A stretch of DNA of 64,000 nt, taken from Oscillatoria princeps RMCB-10 (GTDB taxonomy: Bacteria > Cyanobacteriota > Cyanobacteriia > Cyanobacteriales > Oscillatoriaceae). Below are positions 1 through 10,261 of the stretch, in pieces. The translations under genes were made by a program, and so were the position numbers. Numbering within the stretch: the stretch's first letter is position 1; each line of letters opens with the position of its first letter. The DNA is taken from contig JAHHHT010000004.1 of assembly GCA_019359235.1 (NCBI GenBank), positions 62,001 through 126,000 on the forward strand, given 5' to 3'. The notes beneath the pieces were generated by a model, which did no database searches, was not told the origin of the DNA, and was given only the letters and a program-made list of their open reading frames with translations.

Positions 1-329
1 TTGGGGCTGGAGCTTTCAGCCTGGTGCCGGATGGGTGATAAGGTGGGATGGGAGGCTGTTGGGTAGCCAACAGGCTCTGATTCTGAAAAAAGCCCTGGTT
101 TTCCTTTACAATCAACAGGAGAGCCGCTCGGCTGATTGATGCGCTCGTGTCCGGCTGGTTGCAAACAATAACCGCATCCGGATCTCTCCCCATGTCTTTA
201 AGGGGGAGGGGTAGATCCACTGCCGTTTGTGCCTGTAGGGATTTATTTTCCTGCTGGGCACAAAAAAATTGCCTTACATCCGGATATATTTAAGATCCGG
301 GTAGATGCAGGCGAATTTTTTTAGAACGG
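1..329. other. Upstream region without a gene
   Basis: I find no convincing coding frame on either strand. It holds a short palindrome near 57-72 (CTGTTGGGTAGCCAACAG) and two GATCCGG-type boxes near 180 and 293. It probably ends the upstream transcription unit and begins the psaA regulatory region. Confidence 0.4.
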
Positions 330-370
330 TTGCGTCTCGAAACCAGGAGCTTGCTATACACTATAAAAAG
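330..370 (+). promoter_or_regulatory. Possible psaA promoter
   Basis: TTGCGT (330-335) and TATACA (355-360) lie 19 bases apart, and a second -10-like TATAAA follows at 362-367. This would leave a psaA leader of about 170 bases. The match to a sigma-70 consensus is moderate and the call rests on position and AT-richness only. Confidence 0.3.
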
Positions 371-448
371 TTAAGAAGCTCAACATCGGTTTAATGAGCG
401 TCGCCTTTCAAGGGCCAACCAGCGCTCAACAGAAAGGCGAACCACTGC

Positions 449-481
449 CTGTAGGCGCAACGCCGTGCGCTCTTAGCGCAA
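449..481. repeat. Dispersed palindromic repeat in the psaA leader
   Basis: GTAGGCGCAACGCC (451-464) followed by the palindrome GCGCTCTTAGCGC (467-479). The same two blocks in the same order recur at 12592-12621. The copy lies inside the predicted untranslated leader of psaA. Confidence 0.6.
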
Positions 482-537
482 GGCCAAGTCTAGGGGGAAG
501 AATTACTCGTTCGTAGTTATTAGAGAGGAGAGTCTCG

Positions 538-2832
538 ATGACAATCAGTCCTCCTGAGCGGGGGCCAAAAGTCAAGGTGACAGTCGATAAAGATCCAGTA
601 GCCACTTCATTTGAGAAGTGGGGCAAGCCTGGACACTTCGACCGATCCTTGGCACGGGGACCAAAAACCACTACCTGGATTTGGAACCTGCACGCCAACG
701 CTCACGATTTCGACAGTCACACCAGTGACCTGGAAGACGTTTCCCGCAAGATATTTAGCGCGCACTTTGGCCACTTGGCTGTCATCTTCGTCTGGTTGAG
801 CGGCGCGTATTTCCACGGCGCTAAGTTTTCCAACTACGAAGCTTGGCTGAGCAATCCGACCGGCATCAAGCCCAGCGCTCAAGTCGTCTGGCCAATTGTC
901 GGTCAAGAAATCCTCAACGCCGATGTGGGCGGTGGCTTCCACGGGATTCAGATCACCTCCGGTCTGTTCCAGCTGTGGCGTGCTTCTGGCTTCACCAACA
1001 GCTTCCAGCTGTATGTAACAGCGATTGGGGCGCTGGTGATGGCAGGTTTGATGCTGTTCGCCGGGTGGTTCCACTATCACAAGCGGGCTCCCAAACTGGA
1101 ATGGTTCCAGAATGTGGAGTCGATGATGAACCACCACTTGGCAGGCTTGCTGGGTCTGGGCTCCTTGTCTTGGGCAGGCCACCAGATTCACGTGTCCCTG
1201 CCGGTGAACGCCATGCTCGATGCCATCGATGCCGGCAAGCCGCTGACCTTCAACGGCAAAGTGATCGCCAGCGTCGCGGACATCCCCCTGCCCCAGGAAT
1301 ACGTCTTGAACACAGACGCCATGGCGCAGTTCTTCCCCAGTTTCGCCAAGGGCTTGACTCCCTTCTTCACCTTGAACTGGGGTGAGTATGCCGACTTCCT
1401 GACCTTCAAGGGCGGTGTCAACCCGGTCACGGGTGGCTTGTGGCTGACTGATACGGCTCACCACCACTTGGCTATAGCTGTGCTGTTCATCATCGCCGGC
1501 CACATGTACCGGACAAACTGGGGCATTGGCCACAGCATGAAGGAAATCCTGGAGGCTCACAAAGGCCCCTTCACAGGGGAAGGCCACAAGGGTCTCTACG
1601 AAATCCTCACCACGTCCTGGCACGCTCAGCTGGCTATCAACCTGGCGATGATGGGTTCGGTCAGCATCATCGTGGCCCATCACATGTATGCGATGCCTCC
1701 GTATCCGTACATCGCCATCGACTACCCGACTCAGCTGTCCCTGTTCACCCACCACATGTGGATTGGCGGGTTCCTGATTGTCGGTGCCGGCGCTCACGCC
1801 GCCATATTCATGGTGCGCGACTACGACCCAGCCAAGAATGTCAACAACTTGCTGGATCGCGTCATCCGCCACCGGGATGCCATCATCTCTCACCTCAACT
1901 GGGTGTGCATTTTCCTCGGCTTCCACAGCTTCGGTCTGTACATCCACAATGACACCATGCGTGCCTTGGGCCGGCCCCAAGACATGTTCTCCGATACGGC
2001 GATCAAGCTGCAGCCGGTGTTCGCCCAGTGGGTGCAAAACCTGCACTTCCTGGCTCCCGGCAATACCGCTCCCAACGCTCTGGCACCCGCCAGCTATGTC
2101 TTCGGCGGCGATGCGGTGGCTGTTGCCGGTAAGGTGGCCGTGATGCCGATTACCTTGGGTACGGCAGACTTCATGGTGCACCACATCCACGCTTTCACCA
2201 TTCACGTCACCGTCCTGATCCTGCTCAAGGGCGTTCTGTTCGCCCGCAGCTCCCGCCTGATTCCCGACAAGGCGAATCTGGGCTTCCGCTTCCCCTGCGA
2301 CGGTCCCGGTCGCGGCGGCACCTGCCAAGTTTCTGGCTGGGACCACGTGTTCTTGGGTCTGTTCTGGATGTACAACTCCCTCTCGATTGTGATTTTCCAC
2401 TTCAGCTGGAAGATGCAGTCCGATGTTTGGGGCACCGTTGCGCCAGACGGCTCCATCGATCACATCACCGGCGGCAACTTCGCGCAAAGCGCAATCACCA
2501 TCAATGGCTGGCTGCGTGACTTCCTGTGGGCGCAAGCCTCTCAGGTGATCCAGTCCTACGGTTCAGCTCTGTCCGCTTACGGCTTGCTGTTCCTGGGCGC
2601 TCACTTCATCTGGGCCTTCAGCCTCATGTTCCTGTTCAGCGGTCGCGGCTACTGGCAAGAACTGATTGAGTCCATCGTCTGGGCTCACAACAAGCTGAAG
2701 GTCGCTCCTGCGATTCAGCCTCGCGCTCTGAGCATCATTCAGGGTCGGGCTGTCGGGGTAGCTCACTACCTCCTGGGCGGAATTGCCACAACCTGGGCAT
2801 TCTTCCTAGCTCGCATCATTTCAGTCGGCTAA
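538..2832 (+). CDS. psaA: Photosystem I P700 apoprotein A1
   Basis: PsaA pairs with PsaB to form the photosystem I core in the thylakoid membrane, binding P700, the A0/A1 electron-transfer cofactors and, with PsaB, the FX iron-sulfur cluster. The 764-residue product has the family's many His-rich transmembrane helices and the FX loop [10 protein letters not shown], with cysteines at residues 587 and 596. Length is close to the usual 750-755, with a slightly long N-terminus. The ATG follows a GAGAGGAG ribosome site about 10 bases upstream. psaB follows 616 bases downstream, a wide gap for this normally adjacent pair, and a terminator-like hairpin sits right after the stop. Confidence 0.98.
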   Translation: MTISPPERGPKVKVTVDKDPVATSFEKWGKPGHFDRSLARGPKTTTWIWNLHANAHDFDSHTSDLEDVSRKIFSAHFGHLAVIFVWLSGAYFHGAKFSNYEAWLSNPTGIKPSAQVVWPIVGQEILNADVGGGFHGIQITSGLFQLWRASGFTNSFQLYVTAIGALVMAGLMLFAGWFHYHKRAPKLEWFQNVESMMNHHLAGLLGLGSLSWAGHQIHVSLPVNAMLDAIDAGKPLTFNGKVIASVADIPLPQEYVLNTDAMAQFFPSFAKGLTPFFTLNWGEYADFLTFKGGVNPVTGGLWLTDTAHHHLAIAVLFIIAGHMYRTNWGIGHSMKEILEAHKGPFTGEGHKGLYEILTTSWHAQLAINLAMMGSVSIIVAHHMYAMPPYPYIAIDYPTQLSLFTHHMWIGGFLIVGAGAHAAIFMVRDYDPAKNVNNLLDRVIRHRDAIISHLNWVCIFLGFHSFGLYIHNDTMRALGRPQDMFSDTAIKLQPVFAQWVQNLHFLAPGNTAPNALAPASYVFGGDAVAVAGKVAVMPITLGTADFMVHHIHAFTIHVTVLILLKGVLFARSSRLIPDKANLGFRFPCDGPGRGGTCQVSGWDHVFLGLFWMYNSLSIVIFHFSWKMQSDVWGTVAPDGSIDHITGGNFAQSAITINGWLRDFLWAQASQVIQSYGSALSAYGLLFLGAHFIWAFSLMFLFSGRGYWQELIESIVWAHNKLKVAPAIQPRALSIIQGRAVGVAHYLLGGIATTWAFFLARIISVG

Positions 2833-2842
2833 TAGCCCCTAG

Positions 2843-2910
2843 ATTTTAGATTTTGGATTTGAGATTTTAGGTCAAACTAAACTCTCGAATCCAAAATCTA
2901 AAATTTTTTT
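2843..2910 (+). terminator. Terminator-like hairpin after psaA
   Basis: A 17-bp perfect inverted repeat (2843-2859 with 2888-2904) runs straight into a T-run. The arms belong to an ATTTTAGATTTTGGATT-type sequence also used as intergenic repeat elsewhere in the window. It would end or attenuate transcription between psaA and psaB. Confidence 0.65.
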
Positions 2911-3111
2911 GCTAAAGTCACCTTTTAGCATTAAACTAAAGACAGGCAATTACCATCGGTGCCTCAGTTCCGGGGAATGTTAAGAATCGATACGCTCAAA
3001 AGATACAGCAACTAATCTGTATCTTTTGATGTAAAATTTAGAGGAACTTGCTTCTGAAGCAGGCTCGATAAGAGAGCTGGCAGTCAGGAGAGGCTGCACG
3101 CAGCAGCCGAT

Positions 3112-3141
3112 TTGCTAATGCTTGCCAAAGTATGCTATACT
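3112..3141 (+). promoter_or_regulatory. Probable separate promoter for psaB copy 1
   Basis: TTGCTA (3112-3117) and TATACT (3136-3141) are separated by 18 bases. The -10 box lies in the inverted repeat CAAAGTAT-GCT-ATACTTTG (3126-3144), a possible regulator site. The leader to psaB would be about 300 bases and contains the near-repeat AACCAAAGGCGG / AACCAAAGGTGG. Confidence 0.5.
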
Positions 3142-3448
3142 TTGCTTAAGGCAGCCGGCACTAGCCCGAGAACCAAAGGCGGACGGTTACCTTGAAATAG
3201 GGAGCCATCTTAACCTGAAAACCAAAGGTGGGTGGACTTCTCTCTCGTTTGGATGCCCGTTTCTTTAACTTTATAGAGCGGTAAACGGGATCTAGACTGA
3301 ACTTAAAATGGTGCTCGTGGTATTTGACTGCGGGCATTGGTTGATACGCCTTGGTTGAGAGAGTCTCTCAAATTATGTATTTGTTAACAACTGTTAAAGG
3401 TTGTTAGCAAAAAAGTATCGGTTCAAGAGTCAGGATTCATCGAGACGT

Positions 3449-5650
3449 ATGGCAACAAAATTCCCAAAATTTAGCCAGGACCTGGCAGCCGATCCGACAA
3501 CAAGGAGGATCTGGTACGGGATAGCCACCGCCCACGACTTTGAAAGCCACGATGGCATGACGGAGGAAAATCTTTACCAAAAGATATTCGCCTCCCACTT
3601 CGGCCACCTAGCAATCATCTTCCTGTGGACTTCCGGCAACCTGTTCCACGTGGCATGGCAAGGCAACTTCCCACAGTGGGTTACTGACCCTCTTAACGTC
3701 CGCCCGATCGCCCACGCGATTTGGGACCCCCACTTCGGCGCACCGGCAGTAGACGCTTTCACGCAAGCGGGCGCGTCCAACCCTGTCAACATCGCCTACT
3801 CCGGCGTCTATCACTGGTGGTACACGATCGGCATGCGCAGCAACAGCGACCTTTACCAAGGTTCGGTGTTCTTGCTCATCCTAGCCGCAGTGATGCTGTT
3901 CGCCGGCTGGCTGCACCTGCAACCCAAATACCGCCCCTCTCTCTCCTGGTTCAAAAATGCGGAATCGCGCTTGAACCACCACCTGGCGGGCCTGTTTGGG
4001 GTCAGCTCCCTGGCGTGGACAGGCCACTTAGTCCACGTTGCCATCCCGGAATCCCGGGGCCAGCACGTCGGCTGGGATAACTTCCTGACCACCCCGCCGC
4101 ACCCGGCAGGTTTGGCCCCCTTCTTCAGCGGCAACTGGGGCGTGTACGCTCAAAACCCGGACACCGCATCCCACGTCTTCGGCACCTCTGAAGGCGCAGG
4201 TACGGCTATCCTCACCTTCTTGGGCGGCTTCCACCCGCAAACCGAGTCGCTGTGGCTGACGGACATCGCCCACCACCATCTGGCGATCGCAGTGATCTTC
4301 ATCATTGCCGGTCACATGTACCGCACCAACTTCGGGATCGGGCACAGCATCAAGGAAATCTTGAACGCTCACAAGCCCCCCAAAGGCGGTTTGGGTGACG
4401 GTCACAAAGGGCTGTACGACACCCTGAACAACTCCCTGCACTTCCAGCTGGCCCTGGCGCTGGCCTCCCTGGGGGTAGTCACCTCCCTGGTGGCGCAGCA
4501 CATGTACTCGCTGCCGCCTTACGCCTTCATCGCTAAGGACTACACCACTCAAGCAGCCCTGTACACGCACCACCAGTACATCGCCGGTTTCATCATGGTC
4601 GGTGCCTTCGCCCACGGGGCCATCTTCCTAGTGCGCGACTATGACCCGGAACAGAACAAGAACAACGTGCTGTACCGGGTTCTCGAGCACAAAGAAGCGA
4701 TTATCTCTCACCTGTCTTGGGTGTCCCTGTTCCTGGGCTTCCACACCCTGGGCCTCTACGTCCACAACGACGTAGTGGTGGCCTTCGGCACCCCTGAGAA
4801 GCAAATTCTCATCGAGCCGGTGTTCGCCCAGTGGATTCAAGCCTCTCACGGTAAAGCCCTCTACGGCTTTGACGTGCTGCTGTCCAATGCCGGCAGCGCC
4901 GCCACCAATGCCGGTGGTGCTTGGCTGCCCGGCTGGCTGGACGCCATCAACTCTGGCACCAACTCCCTGTTCCTGACTATCGGTCCTGGGGACTTCCTCG
5001 TCCACCACGCCATCGCCCTCGGCTTGCACACCACCACCCTGATTTTGGTTAAGGGTGCTCTGGACGCCCGGGGTTCTAAGCTGATGCCGGATAAGAAAGA
5101 CTTCGGCTACGCCTTCCCTTGCGATGGGCCCGGTCGTGGCGGCACTTGCGACATCTCCGCTTGGGACTCCTTCTACCTGTCAATGTTCTGGATGCTGAAC
5201 ACCATTGGTTGGGTGACCTTCTACTGGCACTGGAAGCATCTCGGTATTTGGCAAGGCAACGTCGCCCAGTTCAACGAGTCTTCTACCTACTTGATGGGCT
5301 GGCTGCGCGATTACCTGTGGCTGAATTCGTCTCAGCTGATTAATGGGTACAATCCCTACGGCATGAATAACCTCTCCGTCTGGGCTTGGATGTTCCTGTT
5401 CGGACACCTGGTTTGGGCGACCGGCTTCATGTTCCTGATCAGCTGGCGCGGTTACTGGCAAGAACTGATCGAGACTCTGGTTTGGGCCCACGAGCGCACT
5501 CCTCTGGCGAATTTGGTTCGCTGGAAGGACAAGCCGGTGGCTCTGTCCATCGTCCAAGGCCGGTTGGTCGGTCTGGCCCACTTTACTGTGGGTTATGTCT
5601 TGACCTACGCCGCCTTCTTGATTGCTTCTACTGCCGGTAAGTTCGGTTGA
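3449..5650 (+). CDS. psaB: Photosystem I P700 apoprotein A2, copy 1
   Basis: PsaB is the second half of the photosystem I core heterodimer. The 733-residue product has the standard length and carries the FX-binding loop [10 protein letters not shown] with cysteines at residues 558 and 567. I chose the ATG at 3449, which gives the family's [10 protein letters not shown] start; an in-frame TTG at 3401 would add 16 residues unlike any PsaB. The predicted protein is the same as that of the second copy at 10262. The bases differ only at codons 4, 12 and 27 and in the last ~35 codons, all silently. It has its own promoter and a terminator, so it need not be cotranscribed with psaA. Confidence 0.98.
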   Translation: MATKFPKFSQDLAADPTTRRIWYGIATAHDFESHDGMTEENLYQKIFASHFGHLAIIFLWTSGNLFHVAWQGNFPQWVTDPLNVRPIAHAIWDPHFGAPAVDAFTQAGASNPVNIAYSGVYHWWYTIGMRSNSDLYQGSVFLLILAAVMLFAGWLHLQPKYRPSLSWFKNAESRLNHHLAGLFGVSSLAWTGHLVHVAIPESRGQHVGWDNFLTTPPHPAGLAPFFSGNWGVYAQNPDTASHVFGTSEGAGTAILTFLGGFHPQTESLWLTDIAHHHLAIAVIFIIAGHMYRTNFGIGHSIKEILNAHKPPKGGLGDGHKGLYDTLNNSLHFQLALALASLGVVTSLVAQHMYSLPPYAFIAKDYTTQAALYTHHQYIAGFIMVGAFAHGAIFLVRDYDPEQNKNNVLYRVLEHKEAIISHLSWVSLFLGFHTLGLYVHNDVVVAFGTPEKQILIEPVFAQWIQASHGKALYGFDVLLSNAGSAATNAGGAWLPGWLDAINSGTNSLFLTIGPGDFLVHHAIALGLHTTTLILVKGALDARGSKLMPDKKDFGYAFPCDGPGRGGTCDISAWDSFYLSMFWMLNTIGWVTFYWHWKHLGIWQGNVAQFNESSTYLMGWLRDYLWLNSSQLINGYNPYGMNNLSVWAWMFLFGHLVWATGFMFLISWRGYWQELIETLVWAHERTPLANLVRWKDKPVALSIVQGRLVGLAHFTVGYVLTYAAFLIASTAGKFG

Positions 5651-5700
5651 TTCCTCAGGATTAACTGAAAGCTTGCTAGAGCTTTAACTTAATAAACCCA

Positions 5701-5730
5701 ATCCCCTGCCATAAAGCGGGGGATTTTTTT
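5701..5730 (+). terminator. Terminator of psaB copy 1
   Basis: ATCCCCTGCC pairs with GCGGGGGAT across a short loop and is followed by seven T, 50 bases after the stop codon: a standard rho-independent terminator. Confidence 0.75.
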
Positions 5731-6205
5731 ATAGGATTTGATTAATCAAAAGTAGGGGCGGCAAGCCGGTTGACTGACCGAGCTAAAGGCGTCCGATTAA
5801 GAAAATCTGTAAAATCCTTACCCAGTCCTGAGATAGCACAAGTGTTGAATCTTAACAATCCGACATAAAAAAAGCGCCCAAAACGTGCTATACTTGGGAG
5901 TACAGTCAAATTAATGTTGTTAATAACCTGTGATCAAATCATTTCCTAGCCTTGTCCAAAATCATTTTGCTCTTGTGGCGGTTTAAGAAAAAAACTCTGC
6001 TAGCAAGCGTCTCTAAAAGAGAATTATGCCTCTGTAATATCACCAGTTGAGAGCCGCTATAAAACAAAACCCTAAACAGCCGACACCACTTTTCGCACCT
6101 GGTCTTAGCAGTGGGGGATAAGTGCCAAACCAGTCGTGACATCTGTGGGAACAGAATAAAGGCTACAGCACACTCAAAACTGAAGATTAGGAGAATCCAC
6201 AGCTT
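5731..6205. other. Gap between psaB copy 1 and the channel gene
   Basis: No coding frame is convincing. A -10-like TATACT is at 5889-5894 without a clear -35 box. A good ribosome site (AGGAG, 6189-6193) ends the region in front of the next gene. Confidence 0.35.
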
Positions 6206-8311
6206 ATGAAATTAATCCTTTACAGGCTCAAGGCTGTTGCCGCCACCAGCTTGCTCTGTGTTTTCGTGTCTTGGAGTGTTCCGGTTTCGGCTAAGGAGGC
6301 TGGAGCCGAAGAAACGCCCATCTCAGCTACCATCTCTGGGGAAGCGGTTCCTGACAAAGCCACGACGATCTCCGACCCCACAATTCCGATGGAAGATTTA
6401 AAACAGCTCCTGAAGCCCCTGACGTTAGAAGAGTTGCAGCATGAGGCAGCCGGGTGGCTATTATTGCTGAAGAACAAGGTGCAGAAAATCAGCGATACGG
6501 AAATCGCCATTAAGCGCCAAAGACGGGCGCTCGAGGCCAAAGACGAAGCCAGTAAACTTGTAGGAGAGGCGAAAACCAAGCTGGCGGAAGCGGAAACAGC
6601 TCTAGCAGCCGCGCCAAAAAATACCCCAGAATACCAGGCAGCCACTAAGCAATTTGAAGAAGCACGAGACGCGCTGAAGACAGCACAAACCGCCCTGAAA
6701 AAAGCTGCTGATGTGGCAGCAGAACTCGAAGGAGACACATCGGTGCGAGCTGCTTTGGGGGAAGCAGAGCAAGAAAAAGAAATCGCCGCAGCGGAGGAAA
6801 CTTTTAAAAAAGCGAAAAAAGCTCGGCAAGAGATTCCGGCTGATTCCCTCAGATATAAAGAAGTGACCCCAAAAATCGATGCTTTAGAAGCCGCGATTAA
6901 GGAGCTAGAAAAAGCAGAAGAGAACCTCAAAGCCACAGTGCCGAAATCGCCGGAATACCAGAAAGCGAAATACCAACTTGACCAAGTTCGTGAAGCCGTT
7001 AAAACTGCTGCCCGAGAGCTGACAGACACCATGAGTGGGGGGGGTGACAGTTCTGCATTACCTGGTGCAGAGAGCGATGTAGGTGCTGGGGCTGACAGTG
7101 CATATGACAAGGTGGATGTAGAGAACCTGGAGCCGAAGGGAGGCCAAGCCTCTGGACAGCAGAAGCTAGAGAAAGTTACCACAGAAATTGAGAAAGCGGC
7201 GGAGAAGGACAAGGGATTAAAAACCCAACTCACCGTCAACGTCACGAATTTGCAAGCCGAGCAAACCGCCATTACCGATCGCTTGAAAACCGTTTTAGAC
7301 GAAGTAGATATCAAAGGCGGCGATACTACTGGCTACCGCAAATATATTCAGGCTATCAGTGCGGTCGAAGTCGATCTCAAAGATAAGGAAGGTATGGGCG
7401 TTCGCCTGCTCAGTTGGCTGCAGTCAGATGAAGGTGGGATGCGCTGGGGAACCAACCTCGGAAAATTCGCAACTGTCTTAATTGTTACCATTATTGTTGC
7501 CCAATTGCTGGGTGCATTGCTCAACGCTATCCTACCTCGGTTTAGCGGAGTATCCTCGTTGTTCCGTGAATTTATCGTCGTCACGGTTAAACGCGGAGGA
7601 ATTGTCATCGGTGTGTTATTAGCGTTGACTGCCTTAGAGGTGAGTGTCGCTCCCATTTTAGCCGTGGTAGGGGGCGTGAGCTTCGTCCTGGCATTTGCAC
7701 TGCAGAGTAACCTCGGCAACTTTGCCAGTGGCTTGATGCTGATGGTGAACAAGCCTTTTGACGTGGGCGATGAGGTTAAGGTCAGCGGTTTGTGGGGATA
7801 TATTAAGGCCATTAACCTAGCTAGCACGACCATTGAGGGCTGGGGCGGGCAGATTTATACAGTGCCCAACAACACAGTTTGGGGCAGTATTATTGAGAAC
7901 CTCACCAGCAATGAAATTCGGGGCGGGTCGATTATGATTAAGATTCCCTTCGGGAGTGACGTTCAGCGCGCCCGCGAAATTCTGGCAGATGTTTGTAAAT
8001 CCAATCCCGGCGTGGTGAAGTCTGGGACGTTTGTTTGGAGCTACGAGGATTATTACACCTCGATTTTCTGGTCGTTCAAGACCAAAAACGATGATTTTTG
8101 GACGGTTTGGGACGAATTGCACTCTGTTGCTCAAGACCGGCTGGCGCAAGCCGGGATTAAACTGGCTATCCCAACCCAGGATCTTCGCATTCAGAATAGT
8201 GGCAATGGTGCCAATGGGGCCCAGTCGGTGATGCCATCAGTGCGGACAAAAGAATCATCAGAGATGATGGTTAATGCACCTGGAGATGCTGACTTCGATC
8301 CTGACTTATAA
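6206..8311 (+). CDS. Large MscS-family mechanosensitive ion channel
   Basis: It probably gates ions or small solutes in response to membrane tension. The 701-residue protein begins with a signal-peptide-like hydrophobic segment (about 8-28). A long charged, alanine-rich, probably coiled-coil region follows (about 65-300), then two membrane segments (about 415-470) and the MscS pore helix with the conserved run QSNLGNFASGLMLMVNKPF and the beta domain (GDEVKVSG). The C-terminal alpha/beta MscS part ends near 650. The coiled-coil N-terminus makes it far longer than the ~290 residues of E. coli MscS. The ATG is supported by AGGAG 13 bases upstream. It lies between the two psaB copies but has no evident functional link to them. 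Confidence 0.85.
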   Translation: MKLILYRLKAVAATSLLCVFVSWSVPVSAKEAGAEETPISATISGEAVPDKATTISDPTIPMEDLKQLLKPLTLEELQHEAAGWLLLLKNKVQKISDTEIAIKRQRRALEAKDEASKLVGEAKTKLAEAETALAAAPKNTPEYQAATKQFEEARDALKTAQTALKKAADVAAELEGDTSVRAALGEAEQEKEIAAAEETFKKAKKARQEIPADSLRYKEVTPKIDALEAAIKELEKAEENLKATVPKSPEYQKAKYQLDQVREAVKTAARELTDTMSGGGDSSALPGAESDVGAGADSAYDKVDVENLEPKGGQASGQQKLEKVTTEIEKAAEKDKGLKTQLTVNVTNLQAEQTAITDRLKTVLDEVDIKGGDTTGYRKYIQAISAVEVDLKDKEGMGVRLLSWLQSDEGGMRWGTNLGKFATVLIVTIIVAQLLGALLNAILPRFSGVSSLFREFIVVTVKRGGIVIGVLLALTALEVSVAPILAVVGGVSFVLAFALQSNLGNFASGLMLMVNKPFDVGDEVKVSGLWGYIKAINLASTTIEGWGGQIYTVPNNTVWGSIIENLTSNEIRGGSIMIKIPFGSDVQRAREILADVCKSNPGVVKSGTFVWSYEDYYTSIFWSFKTKNDDFWTVWDELHSVAQDRLAQAGIKLAIPTQDLRIQNSGNGANGAQSVMPSVRTKESSEMMVNAPGDADFDPDL

Positions 8312-8340
8312 AGAGAAACTCTGAAAACTTTGAGTTAGTG

Positions 8341-8374
8341 GAGGTTGGGGTTAGCTTGTGCTTTCCCCAACCTC
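8341..8374 (+). terminator. Inverted repeat after the channel gene
   Basis: GAGGTTGGGG pairs perfectly with CCCCAACCTC over a 14-base loop, 30 bases after the stop. There is no T-run, so it may stabilise the 3' end rather than be a full terminator. Confidence 0.45.
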
Positions 8375-8396
8375 ACTGCGTTGCGTGCATCCTAGT

Positions 8397-8537
8397 TATA
8401 GCACTAGCCACTAAGGTTAGAACATTAGAGCTTGAGGTTGGAGGGAACGCCCGCCCTGCGCCTGTCATGCGAATATAAGGCGTAGGACAGGCGGGACGCC
8501 TGTCCTTTGTGTCTTAATCTAAGTGAATAATGCTATA
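8397..8537. repeat. TATAGC inverted-repeat element, copy A
   Basis: The ends are TATAGCACTAGCCACTAAGG and its approximate reverse complement ending GCTATA. The core contains a GTAGGACAGGCGGGACGCCTGTCC-type palindrome (8481-8506). It belongs to a family of at least six copies here (8600, 21529, 21980, 22462, 40787). No coding capacity is seen. Confidence 0.65.
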
Positions 8538-8599
8538 GCTCATCGAGTTTTAATCCTTCTAGGTTGGCCCCAACTAAGGAGGCACCGGGAATCAAGTGA

Positions 8600-8795
8600 T
8601 ATAGCAGTATGCACTTAGGTTAAGACAGGGGCCAGAACGCAAAAGGGCCAGAACGCAAAAGGGCCAGAACGCAAAAGGGCATCATCGCCAGAAGGCATGT
8701 TTCTGTGAGTCTTTCCCATGTGCCACAGCAATGCGATGATGCCCAATGCGATGATGCCCAATGCCCATGTCTTAACCTAAGTGACTACTGCTATA
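8600..8795. repeat. TATAGC inverted-repeat element, copy B
   Basis: Clear terminal inverted repeats: TATAGCAGTATGCACTTAGG at the left and CCTAAGTGACTACTGCTATA at the right. The core holds three tandem GGGCCAGAACGCAAAA units and later two GCGATGATGCCCAAT units. The core differs from those of the other copies although the ends agree. Confidence 0.7.
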
Positions 8796-9117
8796 GCTTC
8801 CCGCAGGTTACTGTCAGGTAAAATCGCTTGAGTTAAATCGAGATAGCTATTCCCCGCACGCCAGTAAAATGTCACGCGCTCTTTCCGAGGTTACAGCAAC
8901 CCGGTTACTCCTAGTAACCGGGTTTATTAATATTAATAATTCCACAAAACATAGCCAGATCCGCCAAATTTTATAGAGCGCACCGGCAAGCTTTTGAGAA
9001 GCGGCAGGATACCGGCACTCCTTACCTATATCAAAAGCATATGAGCAGCTAAAATTTCCTGACACCAACAATTCTGACTGCCAAAACTAATAGATAGAGG
9101 TGAAGGAGTCAAACAAG

Positions 9118-10116
9118 ATGAGCGATCCCTGTCTGCTGGCTGTCAGTCTGTTAACCTCTGCGCAGATATCAGCTTGCGCCGCACCGGCACAACCCCCGAG
9201 CCTGTTCTTCCAGACTGCTGCCGGTGGCCAGACAGTTCCAACTGCTGAAATCACCGCGCCTGAATTCAGCCAGCGCCTTCCGGGACCGGCAGCCCTTTTG
9301 TCGCAATTGGCCATCCCCTTGCCACTAGGAGCCAGCGTCTCCCCACAAATCTACCCTGACTCGGTGGCATATTCTCGCACCGGCACCCGAAAGCCAGCAA
9401 CAGGAGCGCAACTGTATCACCAAAGGTTAGCAGCCCTCAGCTATGGCCAGATTTACACCCGCTTGCCACCGGACAGCTTTTGGTCATTCTGGGCCAATGC
9501 CACTGAGCAACCCAGCTACGAGGACTGGAAAGACCTCCTGGAACAGGAAGCCGGTGCCATAGCTCACGGACAGGGTTCCAACCTGCTAGCAATCTTAGTG
9601 GGAGATTCCCTGAGCCTGTGGTTTCCCCCAACCCAACTCCCATCGGGCCGGTTGTGGCTCAATCAGGGCATTTCTGGGGACACTGCCGGTGGCGTTCTCA
9701 GCAGGCTGTCAGCCTTTTCCCAAACCACCCCCCACACCATCTACATCATGGCCGGCATCAACGACCTGCGCCGGGGGGAAAGCGACAGGGCAATTCTGTG
9801 GAATTTCCGCCAGATTGTGCGGAGGCTGCGCCGCGAGCACCCCCACTCTCTAACGATAGTGCAATCCATTCTTCCAACCCGCCTAGCTGCTATACCCAAC
9901 AGCAGGATTCGCAACCTCAACCGGCAGATCGCCGCCATCGCTTATCAAGAAGGTGCCAGCTATCTAGACATCTACATTTACTTTGCCGATGAGCGAGGGG
10001 ATTTGCGACAGGAATTGACAACAGACGGATTGCATCTAAACCCCTCTGGCTATGCCGTCTGGCAGTGGGCCTTGCAGGAAGCCGAATCCTGGTTCGCACT
10101 CAACCCGATGCGGTGA
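9118..10116 (+). CDS. SGNH/GDSL-family hydrolase, probably exported
   Basis: This is an esterase or lipase-like hydrolase of the SGNH fold; the substrate cannot be told. The 332-residue product shows block I GDSL (Ser164), block II GISGDTAGG, block III GIND (Asn215) and block V DGLH (Asp303, His306), so all four catalytic blocks are present in order. The N-terminal 20 residues are hydrophobic and end ISAC, which could be a lipobox, but positive charges are missing. I chose the ATG at 9118 because GAAGGAG sits 10 bases upstream and overlaps the alternative GTG at 9100. It lies alone between inverted-repeat elements and psaB copy 2. Confidence 0.8.
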   Translation: MSDPCLLAVSLLTSAQISACAAPAQPPSLFFQTAAGGQTVPTAEITAPEFSQRLPGPAALLSQLAIPLPLGASVSPQIYPDSVAYSRTGTRKPATGAQLYHQRLAALSYGQIYTRLPPDSFWSFWANATEQPSYEDWKDLLEQEAGAIAHGQGSNLLAILVGDSLSLWFPPTQLPSGRLWLNQGISGDTAGGVLSRLSAFSQTTPHTIYIMAGINDLRRGESDRAILWNFRQIVRRLRREHPHSLTIVQSILPTRLAAIPNSRIRNLNRQIAAIAYQEGASYLDIYIYFADERGDLRQELTTDGLHLNPSGYAVWQWALQEAESWFALNPMR

Positions 10117-10162
10117 AGCCGGCACCATTCTGGCAACAGCCGGTCAATCTCACAGCCATATC

Positions 10163-10191
10163 TTGAAAAGCTGACTCTTTTGCGCTATCAT
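10163..10191 (+). promoter_or_regulatory. Probable promoter of psaB copy 2
   Basis: TTGAAA (10163-10168), a 17-base spacer and TATCAT (10186-10191) stand about 70 bases before the psaB start. It is unrelated in sequence to the region in front of psaB copy 1, so the two copies are likely controlled differently. Confidence 0.5.
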
Positions 10192-10261
10192 CCTTTAATA
10201 AGCTTTATTTTTAGCTCGCTCACTTGCAGTAGGATAGGGCGAAGATCATCAATCCTGACGT

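Noticed and set aside
607-2535. 642-codon open frame opposite psaA
   Set aside because: It lies entirely antisense to psaA, has an unnatural composition and arises from psaA codon bias.
3401-3448. TTG-started N-terminal extension of psaB copy 1
   Set aside because: The second copy and the family start at MATKFPKF; the 16 extra codons have no counterpart upstream of copy 2.
8397-8795. Insertion sequence between mscS and the SGNH gene
   Set aside because: Only short inverted-repeat elements without any transposase frame are present.
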